From Chara braunii (lineage: Eukaryota; Streptophyta; Charophyceae; Charales; Characeae): DNA of 51,377 bases. Within the stretch, counting starts at the first letter, position 1; each line of letters begins with the position of its first letter. The notes under the pieces were generated by a model that did no database searches, was not told the origin of the DNA, and worked only from the letters and a program-made list of their open reading frames with translations. Shown piece after piece: positions 32,110 to 43,717 of the stretch. The DNA lies in NCBI GenBank assembly GCA_003427395.1, contig BFEA01000028.1, positions 2,846,043 through 2,897,419 on the forward strand. Direction: 5' to 3'. A program made the position numbers and the translations under genes.

Positions 32110-32860
32110 TTTGACTAGGTCCATCAAAGGTTTGGCAAGTCTCCATAAGTTTGGGGAGGCCTAGTGCTATGTTTATTTTTGATTGCCTGAAGAACCAGAC
32201 CTATTCCATAAGTTTGGGTGGTCTAGTTGCTTTGGCTTGTGAGGGTTGTTTGTGGGTGACTTTTTAGGAACCAAGCATTGTCCCATAAGTTTAGGTGGAT
32301 TGGTTGTCTTGTTCATTTTGGGTTTTCTCAGTTTTATTTGGTTCTGAACGAGGGGGTTTGAGCATGTTCCATAAGTTTGGGTGGCTCAACCTCTGCCTGC
32401 TTTACCATTAAGAAAAATAAATCCGGCAGAGGACCAGACATGTTCCATAAGTTTGGGTGGTCTTGGTCCAATGCCACACACATGCTGGAACCAAAAGGTT
32501 ATAACTTTGCTATATTTTACTACTACTTTACCTATGAACAGGTTAGTCAGACACTGTCCCATAAGTTTGGGTGACCTAAGTATAACTTATCATAAAATGA
32601 AGAGAGTATTAACTAAGAATAAGCTTGTGGTAAGAAGGGGCAGGCTAAACCTCGAGCTAAAGCTGATCGGTTCAGTCATATGCTACCTTAAAAGACAAGT
32701 GCAGGTAATTATATAAAACTTGGATTAAACAGTTCAGGGCGACTAGGGTGGCCTAGTCACGTGCCCAAGGAAGAGAAAAGTTGCAGTGGCCTGTGTTTGT
32801 GTATATTCAATGGCTGAGCTAGACATGTTCCATAAGTTTGGGTGGTCTAGCTTTATGCCT
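32110..32860 (+). repeat. Constant-loop, variable-stem hairpin family (7-8 copies)
   Basis: CCATAAGTTTGGG or a close variant occurs at 32143, 32206, 32283, 32369, 32445, 32559 and 32830. Most are flanked by short inverted repeats whose sequence differs from copy to copy while still pairing. Examples are AGCTAGAC/GTCTAGCT at 32830, TTGAGC/GCTCAA at 32369, AACCAA/TTGGTT at 32283 and GACCA..GAC/GTC..TGGTC at 32445. At 32741-32758 GACTAGG-gtgg-CCTAGTC looks like a copy that lost most of its loop. The block lies in AT-rich DNA upstream of RTE3. Confidence 0.75.
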
Positions 32861-33119
32861 TATGTAAGCTGGGTATAAGGGGCGAATCATTGGACTATGA
32901 ACTATTGTTTGACAAGGTTAACTTTGGGTTGATGAGAGTACTTACCTTTGTGCTTTGGCCTTGCATGTGACTAAGTGAGATCACTACTTGGTCTAAGTTG
33001 AGTTTGATAGGTAGTTGTTTTAGTTGCTCGCCATGTGCTGGAGCCATAGGAGTTAGTTCAATTCCTGCATTTTATTAGCTAAGTTTATTTTACTTAGGTC
33101 GATTTCTGCATTTTCTGGG

Positions 33120-33651
33120 ATTATTTGTTATACTTGGTCTTGTATAAATCTTGGTAAGCTACGTTCTCTACGGGAAGCGCTGCCGAAATTTCTGCAAATC
33201 CAAGGAGTTAGTCAAATTTTGACTTATCAAAATTTCAGTTTGTCTAAACTTTATATATGGCTTAGTAAAAATATGGAAAGTCTCCTTTTCTAAAGGGAGT
33301 GATGCCCAAATTTTTGCTAAATCTGGGAGTTAGACAAAATTGGATCTTGAGAAGTCAAAGCCATATTAGGTTCTGAACTTAGCTTTGTATAAATCTTGGA
33401 ATAACACCTTTCTAAAGGGAACGCTGCAAAAATTTCTACAATTCTAAAGGAGTTAGTTAAATTTTGTCTTAGTTGAACTCAAGTTTTGCTTTTGAGTTAA
33501 TTTTAAAAGTTAGACAAAATTTGACTTTTCAGAGTGAGGAAACATTTCAGTTTTGTATTCAAGCTAGTATAAATTCTGAAAAAGGCACTTTTCCTATGGG
33601 AAGCGCTGCCGAAATTTTCCTAGTTTAAAGGAGATAGGTTATATTTTGACA
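33120..33651 (+). repeat. Four-copy AT-rich repeat, candidate end of RTE3 5' LTR
   Basis: A unit with TATAAATCTTGG, then AAGGGAAGCGCTGCCGAAAT, then GGAGTTAGTTAAATTTTG recurs with its GGGA core at 33172, 33295, 33417 and 33598 (spacings 123, 122 and 181). The block ends ..TTTTGACA just before a primer-binding-site-like sequence. GACA is the inverted match of the TGTC that starts the LTR-like repeats. Confidence 0.65.
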
Positions 33652-33653
33652 GG

Positions 33654-33671
33654 TGGCGATTCTGGAGATCC
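33654..33671 (+). promoter_or_regulatory. RTE3 candidate primer binding site
   Basis: TGGCGATTCTGGAGATCC starts two bases after ..TTGACA. It begins with TGG, as expected of a sequence pairing with a tRNA CCA end, and sits upstream of RTE3 gag on the same strand. The matching tRNA was not identified. Confidence 0.45.
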
Positions 33672-35215
33672 ACTCTGTATAGAGAAGATCCGGCCAGGAT
33701 CTACCTTTTTTTTAGGCATCTGCTTAACGATAAATTTAAACTTAGTTAATTATGACAATTACGAGTGAGATTGTGATATGAAGATTATTCTTCATGGGTT
33801 TATAAATTTAGGTTGGGATTTGACATGTCTTGTGTTACAGGTTCTCTTGATCGCTTGATTCAGGATTTGAACTAGATTCAGTTTGATCCTGCAAGGATTA
33901 TCTTCTGTTATCATTGATAATAGGTCGGTTGCTAATTCGTCAGTTTACGACTCAACTCCAATCCACTCTTGTCACTCAACCTAAAGGCTTTAGCCCTGTG
34001 GTTTGATTTGTTTCGTTGTGTTTTTACCCGGACTTTATTTGAATGACCATTTAATAAAGATACTAAGTATTTTATTTTGAGAGTTGCTCAAAGAGTGAGG
34101 CTTGTATAGCTAAAGCGAGGGGTATGAGCGCAAAGAATGGTTGAAGTTGACCCACGTAGTGCATGGACTTTTGGTTGAATCTTTGATGTGATTGCAGGTA
34201 TGTTTGGTTGTTCGGACTTTGGATTTGACTGCCTGCGATCATATATATATATATATGGCTGAGAGGAGTCCTACTGTGATTGTGAGAAGTGGTCGTCACA
34301 TATTTATAACCCTCTCTATATATGTAAATACATATGTCTTGAGTGTTTCGCGCGGCCTACTGTGACCGCGCGTAAGGGTTAAACAAATTATGTTTTTGAA
34401 AGAAAAGGGTGATCCCCTGTTATCCTTTGCTTTTTAGAGTTTTTGTAGTTGGACGTTGTAGTCCATGGCAGCCGTCAAAGTCAAACCCCTTGAGTTCTCT
34501 TCAAGCCCTGGATGATGGAGCTGCTCTTCAGGGGCAATAAGAGACGATTGTCACCACAAGCATGAACCTGTGTACCACCCACTTTCCGTAGGATGCAGAA
34601 GAGGGTGTGGCTCTCAACCGCATTTAGCGGTTGTCTAGCGTCGAGAGATAAACCCCTCAAGGCGTGTGTCAGCTGACACTTGAGTGTCGAATGCGACCCT
34701 CGAGATTAACGAGGACCGCATGAGTATGGGTACTAGATAGTACGCCATCATTGCGACTGCTTGCATATGCATGCATTGATAGTCGATATGAGAAGACCTT
34801 GCGTCCGCGTGGTTTTATACTGAGTCTCGCGTGCGACGCCTATTCGATTTCCGCATCGGAGAATTATGGGATGGCTACTGAAGGGACTACGATTGTGTGC
34901 GTTGTTTTGTTTGTGTCGTTTCGTGCGTGTGTGTGTGTTTTAATTTTTATGTTCTTAGAGTGGTGTACGTGTGGTGCGTGGGATGCGTCCTAGTCGACCG
35001 ATGACGGGTCACGCTTGGGACTTCAGTCCCCCAAGGCGTCGGTTCACGTGCGGGTCCGATAGAGGCGTAAAACCGCTCGTACCCGCTATGCTACAACGAA
35101 CGAGAAACGCCCTCGGCTGGTCCACCTCTGCAATTGCAACTGATTAACTTTCGTACTGTGGACTGGTAGCTCGACACGGATACGCCCACCGAAGGGAGGT
35201 GAGAGCTCCCGTAAG
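33672..35215 (+). other. RTE3 leader, no gene seen
   Basis: Non-coding. It includes an AT microsatellite at 34241-34256 and a strong hairpin CGCGCGG/CCGCGCG at 34349-34355 and 34366-34372 with a 10-base loop. Short frames near 34751 have no motifs. Confidence 0.5.
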
Positions 35216-37680
35216 GTGGAGGTAAGTCGTGCCTCACGTTGGCCCTATCCTGTTGTAGGGGCTCGCGAGAGGTATGGCTGGCGCACTCGGCCGAAGCGGC
35301 TCGCGAAAGCTCCATGTGTATCGCGACGAGGATTAGACCAACTCCTGTGTGACGCGGCCGGGAGAGTCCCGCCCTGCGCGGCGCAGGACCGATGCGCTCA
35401 ACAACGCATTCTAGACCAAGTTGAATACTGGGGCCGACAAGAGATTCCTCGGGCGGCTGACGACAAGACCTGGGAAATCCCCACCTGGGCATACCGGCTA
35501 CTTTACCCTAACGACTCAGTGGTTAGAAAAGTCTTGAATCGGGGACAGGTAATTGAGAAGTTTCCCATGGGGGAAGTAGGAGGGCACGAGTTGTTCACTC
35601 GGTGTTGGGAATCGCAAGATAACACGGACTTCGAATGGTGGGTGCAAGTGGGAGAATTTATTAAACTCCTATTTTGAGGACAAGCGGGGGAGGTGGATAG
35701 GGAGTTGATAAGGCGTTGTTCCCAGGAAGGGATTGGGAACATCTCCGACCTGGAGATCGCTCGTCTAGCACTAGCGGCTTATGAAGAAAAGCTGGTACGA
35801 GATTCCTGGTGGACGTGACGAGCAAAGAATCGGCGGAAAGTAGCTAGGAGGGAGAGTCAAGTAAGGAGGGAGAGAGCTCGGAAGAAAGCGGCAGTAGTAA
35901 AGAAGACACAAACACTAGCAGGGAGAGCGAGTAGTAAGGGATGATTAGGTGCATTAAGAGTGAAGTTGAACCTAAACACTCACAATTGCATGGGTTGTCG
36001 GACGTGGCAAAGGTAAAAGAGGGGGTGGAACTAGGAATGAAGCTGAGTAGGGAAACTGGAGGGGTGGTAGAGCCGGTGAACATAAGAGATATGGATGAGA
36101 GGGGTTCGGATCGGCCTCTTGAAGAGAAAGACACCCCCACGAGGCAGAAAGCGAAAACTGAAATGCATTTGCATAGGGGCTTAGAAACCAGAGTGTCGGC
36201 AAGAGCAAACATAACGGAGGCTACGAGGGGCATCCCTGTCAAAACTCGGTGGGCCGATCAGATGGACACGGAAGAAGGTGGGGCCCGATAATGGCGCGGG
36301 ATAGGACGAGTGGCGGGGGGCCTCAGAGGAATGAGGAAGGCGGTTCCAGAGGAAAAGATTTAATCGAGGAACGAACTTCGGAACCAACCGGAGGTGCGCA
36401 CCGATGGGCCTGTCGGGAAGTCGACTTTGCTTGGGCCTCTGATGAAATGGCGGGTAGGAACATTGACAGAGCAGGCAGAACATGGCGAGGAGCTGGGTAC
36501 CAAGGTCCCGCAAGAGAGGACGAGGGGGAAAGAGGCCTCTGAGATGGAGACCCTGGGGGCGACTCCGAGGTCGGCACGCATGGATGAACTGGATCCAGCT
36601 TGGTATAAACCCTACGACCCTGTAATAGATGGGCCAGCAAAAGGTCCCTATTTCCGCCGCTATGATGACAGGCGCGTTCCTTACTATGATGTCAATTTGA
36701 GAGTAGAGACACTTTATTTCACAGGGAGAGACGTGACAGGGTTCGTTGAAAAGTGGGAGAGTTATGCCTTCTGAAAGAAGTTTTCCGAGAAGGAGCGGAT
36801 AGATCACTTTATCCAGCACTCGGACCCGGAATTGGACCAAGCCATTAGGGCAATCTACTCCCTTGATGGAAGATGGAGAACCTTCAAATCAAGCTTGTTG
36901 AGGACCTTTGCGTGCGATGACCTGATCCCGACGATTGAAGGATTGTGACAGGTGACAAGGGGGGAACAAGAAAGCTTGGTGGCTTTTACTAAAAGGTTCA
37001 AAAGACTATGTTAGTACCTGGTGGATAGAGGGATGTTGTCAGAAGTAAATAGGTGCGTAATGTTTATGGTGCACCTACCCGAGGAGAAAAGGAAGTCCTT
37101 GAGAAGGCCCCTAGGGACTCCACTTGCTTTGAGAAAGTAGCCGAAGTAGTTTTCACAGGAGGAGGTATGGATGTAAGAGAATACATGAAGGAAAGCCTGG
37201 CCCTGGCCCTGAGGCAAAAGCGACGACAGAAAAACGACGGCCAACGCAGGAATGATACACCCCCTTAGGGATTTCCCAGTCAGCGCTGCGGCGGAGGCCA
37301 AGAAAATTGGAAGAATGAGCCCGAAGGGGGGGAACCAATGGGTCTGGAGAAATGACCGGGATAGTGGAGGCAAAAGGGAATCAAATTGGGGGAATTCCCA
37401 CTGGAAGGATGCGAGGGGTGGTCGATGGGGAGACCCTCCTTAAAATAAGCCCTCAGGACCAAGGTTGGAAGAGCACCCAGCAGGGGTCGCTCCCCCGCCT
37501 GACGACGGGACTGCAGCTAGTTCGACACCTTCTGCCGAGGCCCGACCGCCCAACCTTGCTCCCCGGAGTAGTTGCGTCTACTGCAACGAGGAAAACCATA
37601 TTAAGCGTGAATGCCCGCACCTCACGGAGACCCTAAAATTGGGGGTGGTGAAGTTGAATGAAAATAAGTGGGTGGTGTAG
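35216..37680 (+). pseudogene. RTE3 gag
   Basis: Gag in several frames. An N-terminal segment lies at 35216-35677 (ILDQVEYWGRQEIP). A capsid part near 36600-37250 has LYFTGRDVTGFVEKWESYA, then RIDHFIQHSDPELD and a TRGEQESLVAFTKRF-like stretch. A CCHC zinc knuckle CVYCNEENHIKREC lies near 37573-37614. Stops near 35678, 36772, 36946 and 37012 and several frame changes disable it. The layout FTGxxVTxFxEKWE..ER matches capsid of fungal-type gypsy elements better than RTE1/RTE2 Gag. That comparison is from memory of the families. Confidence 0.75.
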
Positions 37681-38395
37681 ACTGATGACGGGGAGCCGGT
37701 TTCCTTCTACCCTTCCATGAGAGTGAATGTCGATTGAAGAGTCGCCTTGCAGGAAGAGAAGCTGAAGAAGAGACCTGAGGCTAGTGGGATAGCGGGGATG
37801 TCCCAAGTTCAAATGACGGAACCCGAACCGATCAGGGGAGTTTCCATACGGGAGCCCCAAGTTTCCAGCATTAAGTTCATCGAGACTTCACCCGAGGAGG
37901 TGGAGATGGACCAATGCTTAAGAGTAAGAACCCAAGCCTGAGCTAACTCTAAAAGGAAGCGGCACCGGGAAAGAACAACGCGAATGGAGATCAACCGATG
38001 ACGGACGCAGAGATCGAGGAGAAAAAGGAGGCACAAGGGAAGGGCGAAGGGGAGCCCACCTCACCTAGAAGAGAGGGCCGAAGAAATTCAAGATGAAATG
38101 TACGCTAGATGAGATAGATATCGTGGCCCCTCTCCGACGAAGTCTGATGCAACCAATGCAATGCACTCTGCTGGAATACTTAGCGGCTAGTAAGAATGTG
38201 CAGGAAGAGCTTCTAAGTATCACCAGGAAGATAAGAGTCTCGATGACCCAGGGACCGACTATCTCCAGTAATATGGCATTAAAGGAACGGGCCCCATATG
38301 GGACAACACTATCTTCTCGAATCACTATGGAGAGTCTACCGACGAGTTACTTCTTCGCGGAGGAAGTGAAGAGATTCTATGTACTAGGCAGCGAC

Positions 38396-38782
38396 TAGCT
38401 CCAGGTTACGGTTAATGGGAGGGACATGAGCGCCCTGGTGGATAACGGCTCCGAATCAATCGTTTGTCAAAATTCTATTGCCAAGGAGTTGGGCTTGGAG
38501 ATAGATAGGGAAATCGCTATGTCTATGGTGGTTGCGGAGAACGAGTTACAACCAGCGGAAGGGTTTTGTCACAAGTCGGTGATCGAGGTCACGGGAGTAG
38601 AGACTAGCATGCCAATCTTTTCAGTAAAGGAGTGTTCATCCGAATTGATACTTGGCCGCACCTGGCTAAGCGCGGTGCACGCTACTACAGTCGACCTTCC
38701 CGATGGGAGTCAGATGCTCTCCATCCAATCCCCAGACGAAGTTCGGGTAGTTCTCAGGACTGTGGATGCTCAAGATGAGTGA
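38396..38782 (+). pseudogene. RTE3 aspartic protease
   Basis: Begins LQVTVNGRDMSALVDNGSES, with Asp-Asn-Gly in place of Asp-Ser/Thr-Gly, and continues to the flap-side motif SSELILGRTWLSAV near 38638-38682. It is about 120 residues, the usual size of a gypsy protease. An upstream frame (38093-38398) is probably the Gag-Pol linker, separated by a TAG at 38396. Confidence 0.82.
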
Positions 38783-39171
38783 AACCGCACCAGCATTCCG
38801 AAGAAAGGGGGTGATCGGTCCAGGATGTGCCAAACCCGCCTAGAGGAAACCCCTTTTTTCGAAAAGATGTCTCCAAAGGACAAAGTGGAAGTTGAAGAGA
38901 TTGGGGATCGGATTGTGATCGACGGAGTGGGGTATGAGAAGGAGAGCGAGGATGAGGAGTTCGGAGGATGTATTAGGCTGTCTTTTGGGGGGGAATCCCT
39001 CTAGCCGGCAGAGGTAGAAAACGTAAAACTGTAGCGGAAAAAGTAAAACCTGCCACGGTCAGTCGGGAGAGGACCGGGAAGTCCTCAATCTCCGAAGAGG
39101 AGATAGCTGAGATTATCAGAAGGCGAAAAGAGGAGGAGGGGCAAAAAATCACTGCCCGCAGGGTAGGAAAT

Positions 39172-39990
39172 ATGGATATAGGAGATGAGAACCTTACGGA
39201 AGCTGAAAAAGAGTACGTAGTGACGGTCTTGAGAGGTTGTGACAAAGCCATAGCCTTTGATGATTCGGAACGGGACAGGATCGACCCAAGGTATGCTAAG
39301 CCAGTGAGGATCCATACGATTCCTCACGTACCATGGAAGGATAAACCCTCGTGGAAATATGCGCAAAAGGAAAAGGAGGAAATAGTCACTTTCATGAAAG
39401 AGAAAATCAGGACGTTCATGGCAGAGCCGTGTGAAAACGCCTATGCGAAGAAGTGTTTTTTTATCAGAAAAGGAGGTAGCGACAAGCTTAGGTGGATCCA
39501 GGACCTTCGGAGGACGAATGCCATCACCATCCGAGACGTTGGGTCTATACTAGAGGCGGAGCTCTTGGCGGAAGGAGTGGCGGGACGATCAATCTATTCC
39601 ATTTGTGACCATTTCTCTGGGTACGATGAGATCTCCTTGGATCATCATGATCGACGCATGACGGTCATGCATACTCCATTGGGTTTGGTACAAATGATGG
39701 TTGTGCCTATGGGATGAATCAATAGAGTGGTCGTTTTTCAAAGAGCTATGATTGCAGTCCTCAAGGAATTCATTCTGGAAAAAGTGGAAGTTTTTTTTGA
39801 CGACTTTCCAATCAAAGGACCAGTAGAGAAGGACGAAACGAAGGTCTTTCCCGGGGTTAGTAAAATCGTAGTGGATCACATGACGGACATAGAGGCGGTC
39901 CTCGCAAAGTTAGACGACGCCAACCTTACCGTCAGTGGGACTAAGAGCCGATGGACTCTCTTCTATCAAGATATTGGGGTTCATCTGTGA
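39172..39990 (+). pseudogene. RTE3 reverse transcriptase
   Basis: RT motifs in order: IPHVPWKDKPSWKY, then KLRWIQDLRRTNAITI, CDHFSGYDEISLD (first catalytic Asp), TPLGLVQMMVVPMG, a TGA where related enzymes have Trp (39716-39718), VVVFQRAMIAVL, then VEVFFDDFPIKGP with FFDD in place of YxDD. The FxDDxPxKGP string and the HFSGYD motif are familiar from fungal, especially basidiomycete, gypsy elements rather than plant chromoviruses. A stop near 39988 closes the frame. Confidence 0.85.
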
Positions 39991-40090
39991 CAAGGACGGA
40001 AGAAGGCCAGACCCCGCCAAGTTGGAGAAGCTAATTTTGTGGCCATCGCCCTTGAACACAATCACGGAGGTATGACAGTTTTTAGAGGTT

Positions 40091-40490
40091 GTGGGCTATG
40101 GGCGCATTTTTATAAAGGCCTACAGTGACAAGGTTGAACCCCTTCGAAAGCTACTTCGTAAGATTGAGAAATGGGACTGGGGGGAAGATCAGGAGAAGGC
40201 AATGGAAATCCTCAAAGTCGATTTCTGTGAGGGAGGCCAAGTGTTGGGGGTCCCTTACTTTGAGGATGAAGAGCATAGGTCCTTCGTAGTGTTTACCGAC
40301 GCTGGACCGTGTTAAGTAGGGGGACTCCTATTCCAAAAGGACGGGGAACCGGGGGAAGGCAAAGAACGACCCTTAAGGTCGAAAGCAGGACGCTCAACGA
40401 TATCGAAAGGAACTACAGTCAATTCAAGGAGGTTTTGAGAGTATTACACTGCCTAAAAATCTTTAGGCATTATGTCTACGGTAGGTGATT
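40091..40490 (+). pseudogene. RTE3 RNase H
   Basis: Continues after the RT with YSDKVEPLRKLLRKIEKWDWGEDQEKAM, the usual RT connection. Then comes the RNase H start SFVVFTDAGPC, followed by a stop at 40313-40315 and a VGGLLFQKDGEPGEG remnant. The rest is frame-broken. Confidence 0.75.
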
Positions 40491-40624
40491 CCTCCTTCGG
40501 GTGGACCAAATTGTGGTAGTTGCCATGCTTCAAAAAGACTTCTCACAGACGGACCCGACAATAGCTCGGTGGCATCAGGCTCTATGATTATAAGGTTGAG
40601 AGGATCTCGGGGGCTAATAACCAG

Positions 40625-42267
40625 GTGGCCGACGGGTTGTCCAGAATTCCAATCCGAGAAGATGACTTCCCCAAGTTGGAGGCAGAAGCTCGTTCGTTGA
40701 CCAAGGACAAAATTATGAGCGTTGTAGCCAATGGGGTGGGACCGGAGTCCATTCCTGGAGAAGGTACAAGCGGGGGCTCGGAGGAGTTCCTAGCCAACCT
40801 CTACGACGAAAAGTATCGGGGAATAGGATTGTACCTAGCCAGTAGACAGGAGGGGACCGAGACCGTGAAGAAGGAAGCTCTCGGATACTGTTTGAAAGGC
40901 GGACACCTTTTTAAAAGACCCACGGAGCTGGCAATGCCCATGCGGGTACTCTGTGATCCGGAGGAGAAGAGAGCCGTCATAGAAGAGTTGCACGACGGGG
41001 TCATCGGCGGTCACCGCGGGGTGAGGGGGACGTTCGACAAGGTTCAAAACTTTATTGGTGGGACGGGCAATACGCGGAGATTGAGAAATACTGCTCCACT
41101 TGTGACGCTTGTCAAAAGAGAGCAACCGTCCGTTACAAGGAGGCCCTTTTTTCGTCATTTCATACCGCGCCGGGGGAAAAAGTCCACATGAATCTAATAA
41201 CCATGCCAAAAGGGGAAGGAGGGTTGCGGTACATTATCAACGCCCACGATGACCTCACCGGATTCGTGGAAGCTCGGGCCATTAAGAAGACGACTGCGGA
41301 GGAATGAGCGATTTTCTCTTAGAATATATCGCTAGGTATGGATGCGTGGGGAAAATCGTCATGGACAGGGGGCCTGAATTCACGAATCAGAAAGTGAAAC
41401 GGATACTAGAGAGGGAGGGGATCAAGGCGGCTTACACAATCGCTTATGACCCCCAGAGCAATGCGCCAATTGAGCGGGGCATGAAACATTGGTGGAAGCT
41501 TTGGCGAAATGGTGTAAGGGTCGGGAGAGTCAATGGCCGCGATTTCTGCGGTATGCCATTTGGGCGGATAACGTTACGGTCAAATCGAGTACTGGCTACC
41601 CCCCTTATACCTTGTGGTTCGGTCGACATTGCCCTTTGCCTATCGAATTCCATGTGGACACCTAGACGAGTGTTTCATGGAAGGCCAATTTGACAAGGCG
41701 GGAGCTGTTAAGAGCAAGATTGCGGCAGATAGCTGAGAGTCTAGACGCTAGGATGATGGAGGCAGCCCAAAACATCGAGAAAGAAAGAACGAAAGGGAAG
41801 GAAAGGTGGGATCAAAACCTGCGCGTCCGACATGTGCCGATAGGGATTGGGGACCTCATTCTGATATACGACTCATCACTAGAGAAGACATGGGCAAGAA
41901 AGTTAGCCAATCGATGAATGGACCGTATCGGGTGCTTAAGAGGTTCGACGGGGGAGCATAGTTTCTTGCAGAGTTAGATGGGGCCCGACTCAGAGACCCT
42001 GTTGCGGGAGCACATTTGAGGTTTTTTCAACGGAGAGAGATTCTTTAGGCGGACTCAAAAGGGAAAGGAAAGATCGCGATACCCACGGAAGGAGCCATCT
42101 GCTATGAAAGAGGCAAGACCTCGAAGCAAGGGTCGTCCCCGAAGGCTCCAAAGAAACGATACAGAGTCCGGAGGCCTGAGTTGCCAAGAACACCGAAAAG
42201 GCGAAAGAGGCCGAGGGATGAGGACGGTGATGAGGGTCAAACACGGGAGCGTCGGGTGAAGGAATGA
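40625..42267 (+). pseudogene. RTE3 integrase and C-terminal domain
   Basis: Zinc module ELHDGVIGGHRG (His pair) and, after a frame change near 41050, CDACQKR (Cys pair). In the core, INAHDDLTGFVEARAI, IVMDRGPEFTN and QSNAPIERGMK supply the D,D,E residues. A stop lies at 41305-41307 and frames change near 41510. The C-terminal domain (GDLILIYDSSLEKTW, FLAELDGARLRD) ends in a Lys/Arg-rich tail near 42267. The LAELDGA motif again resembles fungal-type elements. No chromodomain seen. Confidence 0.83.
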
Positions 42268-42633
42268 AGAGGTGTCTCGAAAAAAGCCTTGAAAGTAAAG
42301 TGTGAGAGAGCAGAGAGGAAGCGCAGAAGGGATCAGCGAGAGAGGAGGATGCGGAGGAGGAGAAGGGCGTAGTGCCTGTCAGCTAGAGGGTTGTAGGAAG
42401 GTGCATCATAGTCGGATGAAGGTAGTGACCGAAAGCGTGAGAGTGAGAGGAGGAGTATACACCATAATTGGATAAGGGGGAAGGCTAAGGCTGGGAGAGG
42501 GCAAAAGGGAGGTGTATGTCATAAGGGAGCAATGAACCGTAATCGGGGAAAGGGAGCAATAGAGTACTACTGATTAGGAAAACAACCGAGAGCGAGCTCG
42601 CCGAGGACGGCGAGAATTGGGGTGTGGGCCGGT

Positions 42634-43240
42634 TGTCGGGCGGCTGCCTACCAGCCGAACGTTTTTCTTGTTTCAAAAATATAAAAATTGAGCATGTTTT
42701 TTTTTTTTTTTTTTTTTTCTGCATGTTTTTGAGATGTGGGTGCATGTGACTTTGGGGTTTTGGCACGATCGTGATTTTTTGGGCTCCTTACTAACCTTTG
42801 GAAAGACGGGGGAGGCGACCTGGTCGGTGGTTGTAAGAGGGGGCGGATGCGGACGGAAAACATGGGATTTTGACAGAGCGAACAAATCTTGAGGGAAAGT
42901 GGGATCGGGGGAGGGCTCAGGAGGCACGCACCATGACTACCAATGACCGCGGGGCTTGTCAGGGTAGACTCAGGCGGCTCGGTGAAGATCGACGCCGGTA
43001 CGAGGACCACGGTAAGAGGGCCGCTCGGGGGGGGGTCAACCTCGAAGTAATCAACGCAATACTATGGTGGCCGCAACAGAAGGATACTCAGACCGGTATG
43101 ATCGGGGTTTCGAGATAAAGCACCGGTGAGGGTTTGGTGTAGTCGCTACAACTTGGTGGTTAGCTCGGTGCTATCGAGCGTGCACGCCTCGGGACCGGCG
43201 GAACCAGCTTCGGTGATCGGCATCTCAACATGAGATGGCT
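42634..43240 (+). repeat. LTR-like repeat, right copy (RTE3 candidate 3' LTR start)
   Basis: Homologous to 25246-25843. It starts TGTCGGGCGGCTGCC after a G-rich stretch (GAATTGGGGTGTGGGCCGG) that could be the polypurine tract, about 370 bases after the RTE3 coding end. It contains a T run at about 42696-42718 and closes with the CATCTCA/TGAGATG hairpin. The sequence to its right (to 45766) is not visibly matched at the left copy. Confidence 0.7.
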
Positions 43241-43681
43241 GGGCGACTTGCGAACCGGCTTGCGTAAAATGGGGCGTCCCCACTACTAGCGGTATGATAA
43301 AAAAAGAGGCATACCAGGAAGAAGGGGCTATACTGCGATTGGTGATGCCACCCTCAGAAGAGGAAGGGAAGCAGACCGGCGGAATGAGATTGAGTTGGGA
43401 GGAAACGTCCGGTTGAGGGAGGTTACTGCAGAACTAATAGACTGGGGTGGACTCGCTCGGCATGCTCAGCGATCATCCTCTAGGCAGCAGCACGCAAGAC
43501 ACGACGTCAGCGCGACAGAATGTGGACCAAGCGACGGGAATTGTGCATGGGGCCAACCAAGCCAGTTTAGGACCAAGGTAAGGCGGCGGTAGAATGCGAG
43601 CTCCAACCGTTTCTTGTAGATCGTAGGTGTGAGAGCAGAAGGGAGGCGGTGAAGGAGCGAAGCAGGAGAGTGGATTGAAGA

Positions 43682-43717
<36 letters not shown>

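Noticed and set aside
32110-32860. Regular repeats resembling a CRISPR array
   Set aside because: Spacing is irregular (63-271 bases), the arms vary while the loop is constant, the setting is eukaryotic and no cas genes are present.
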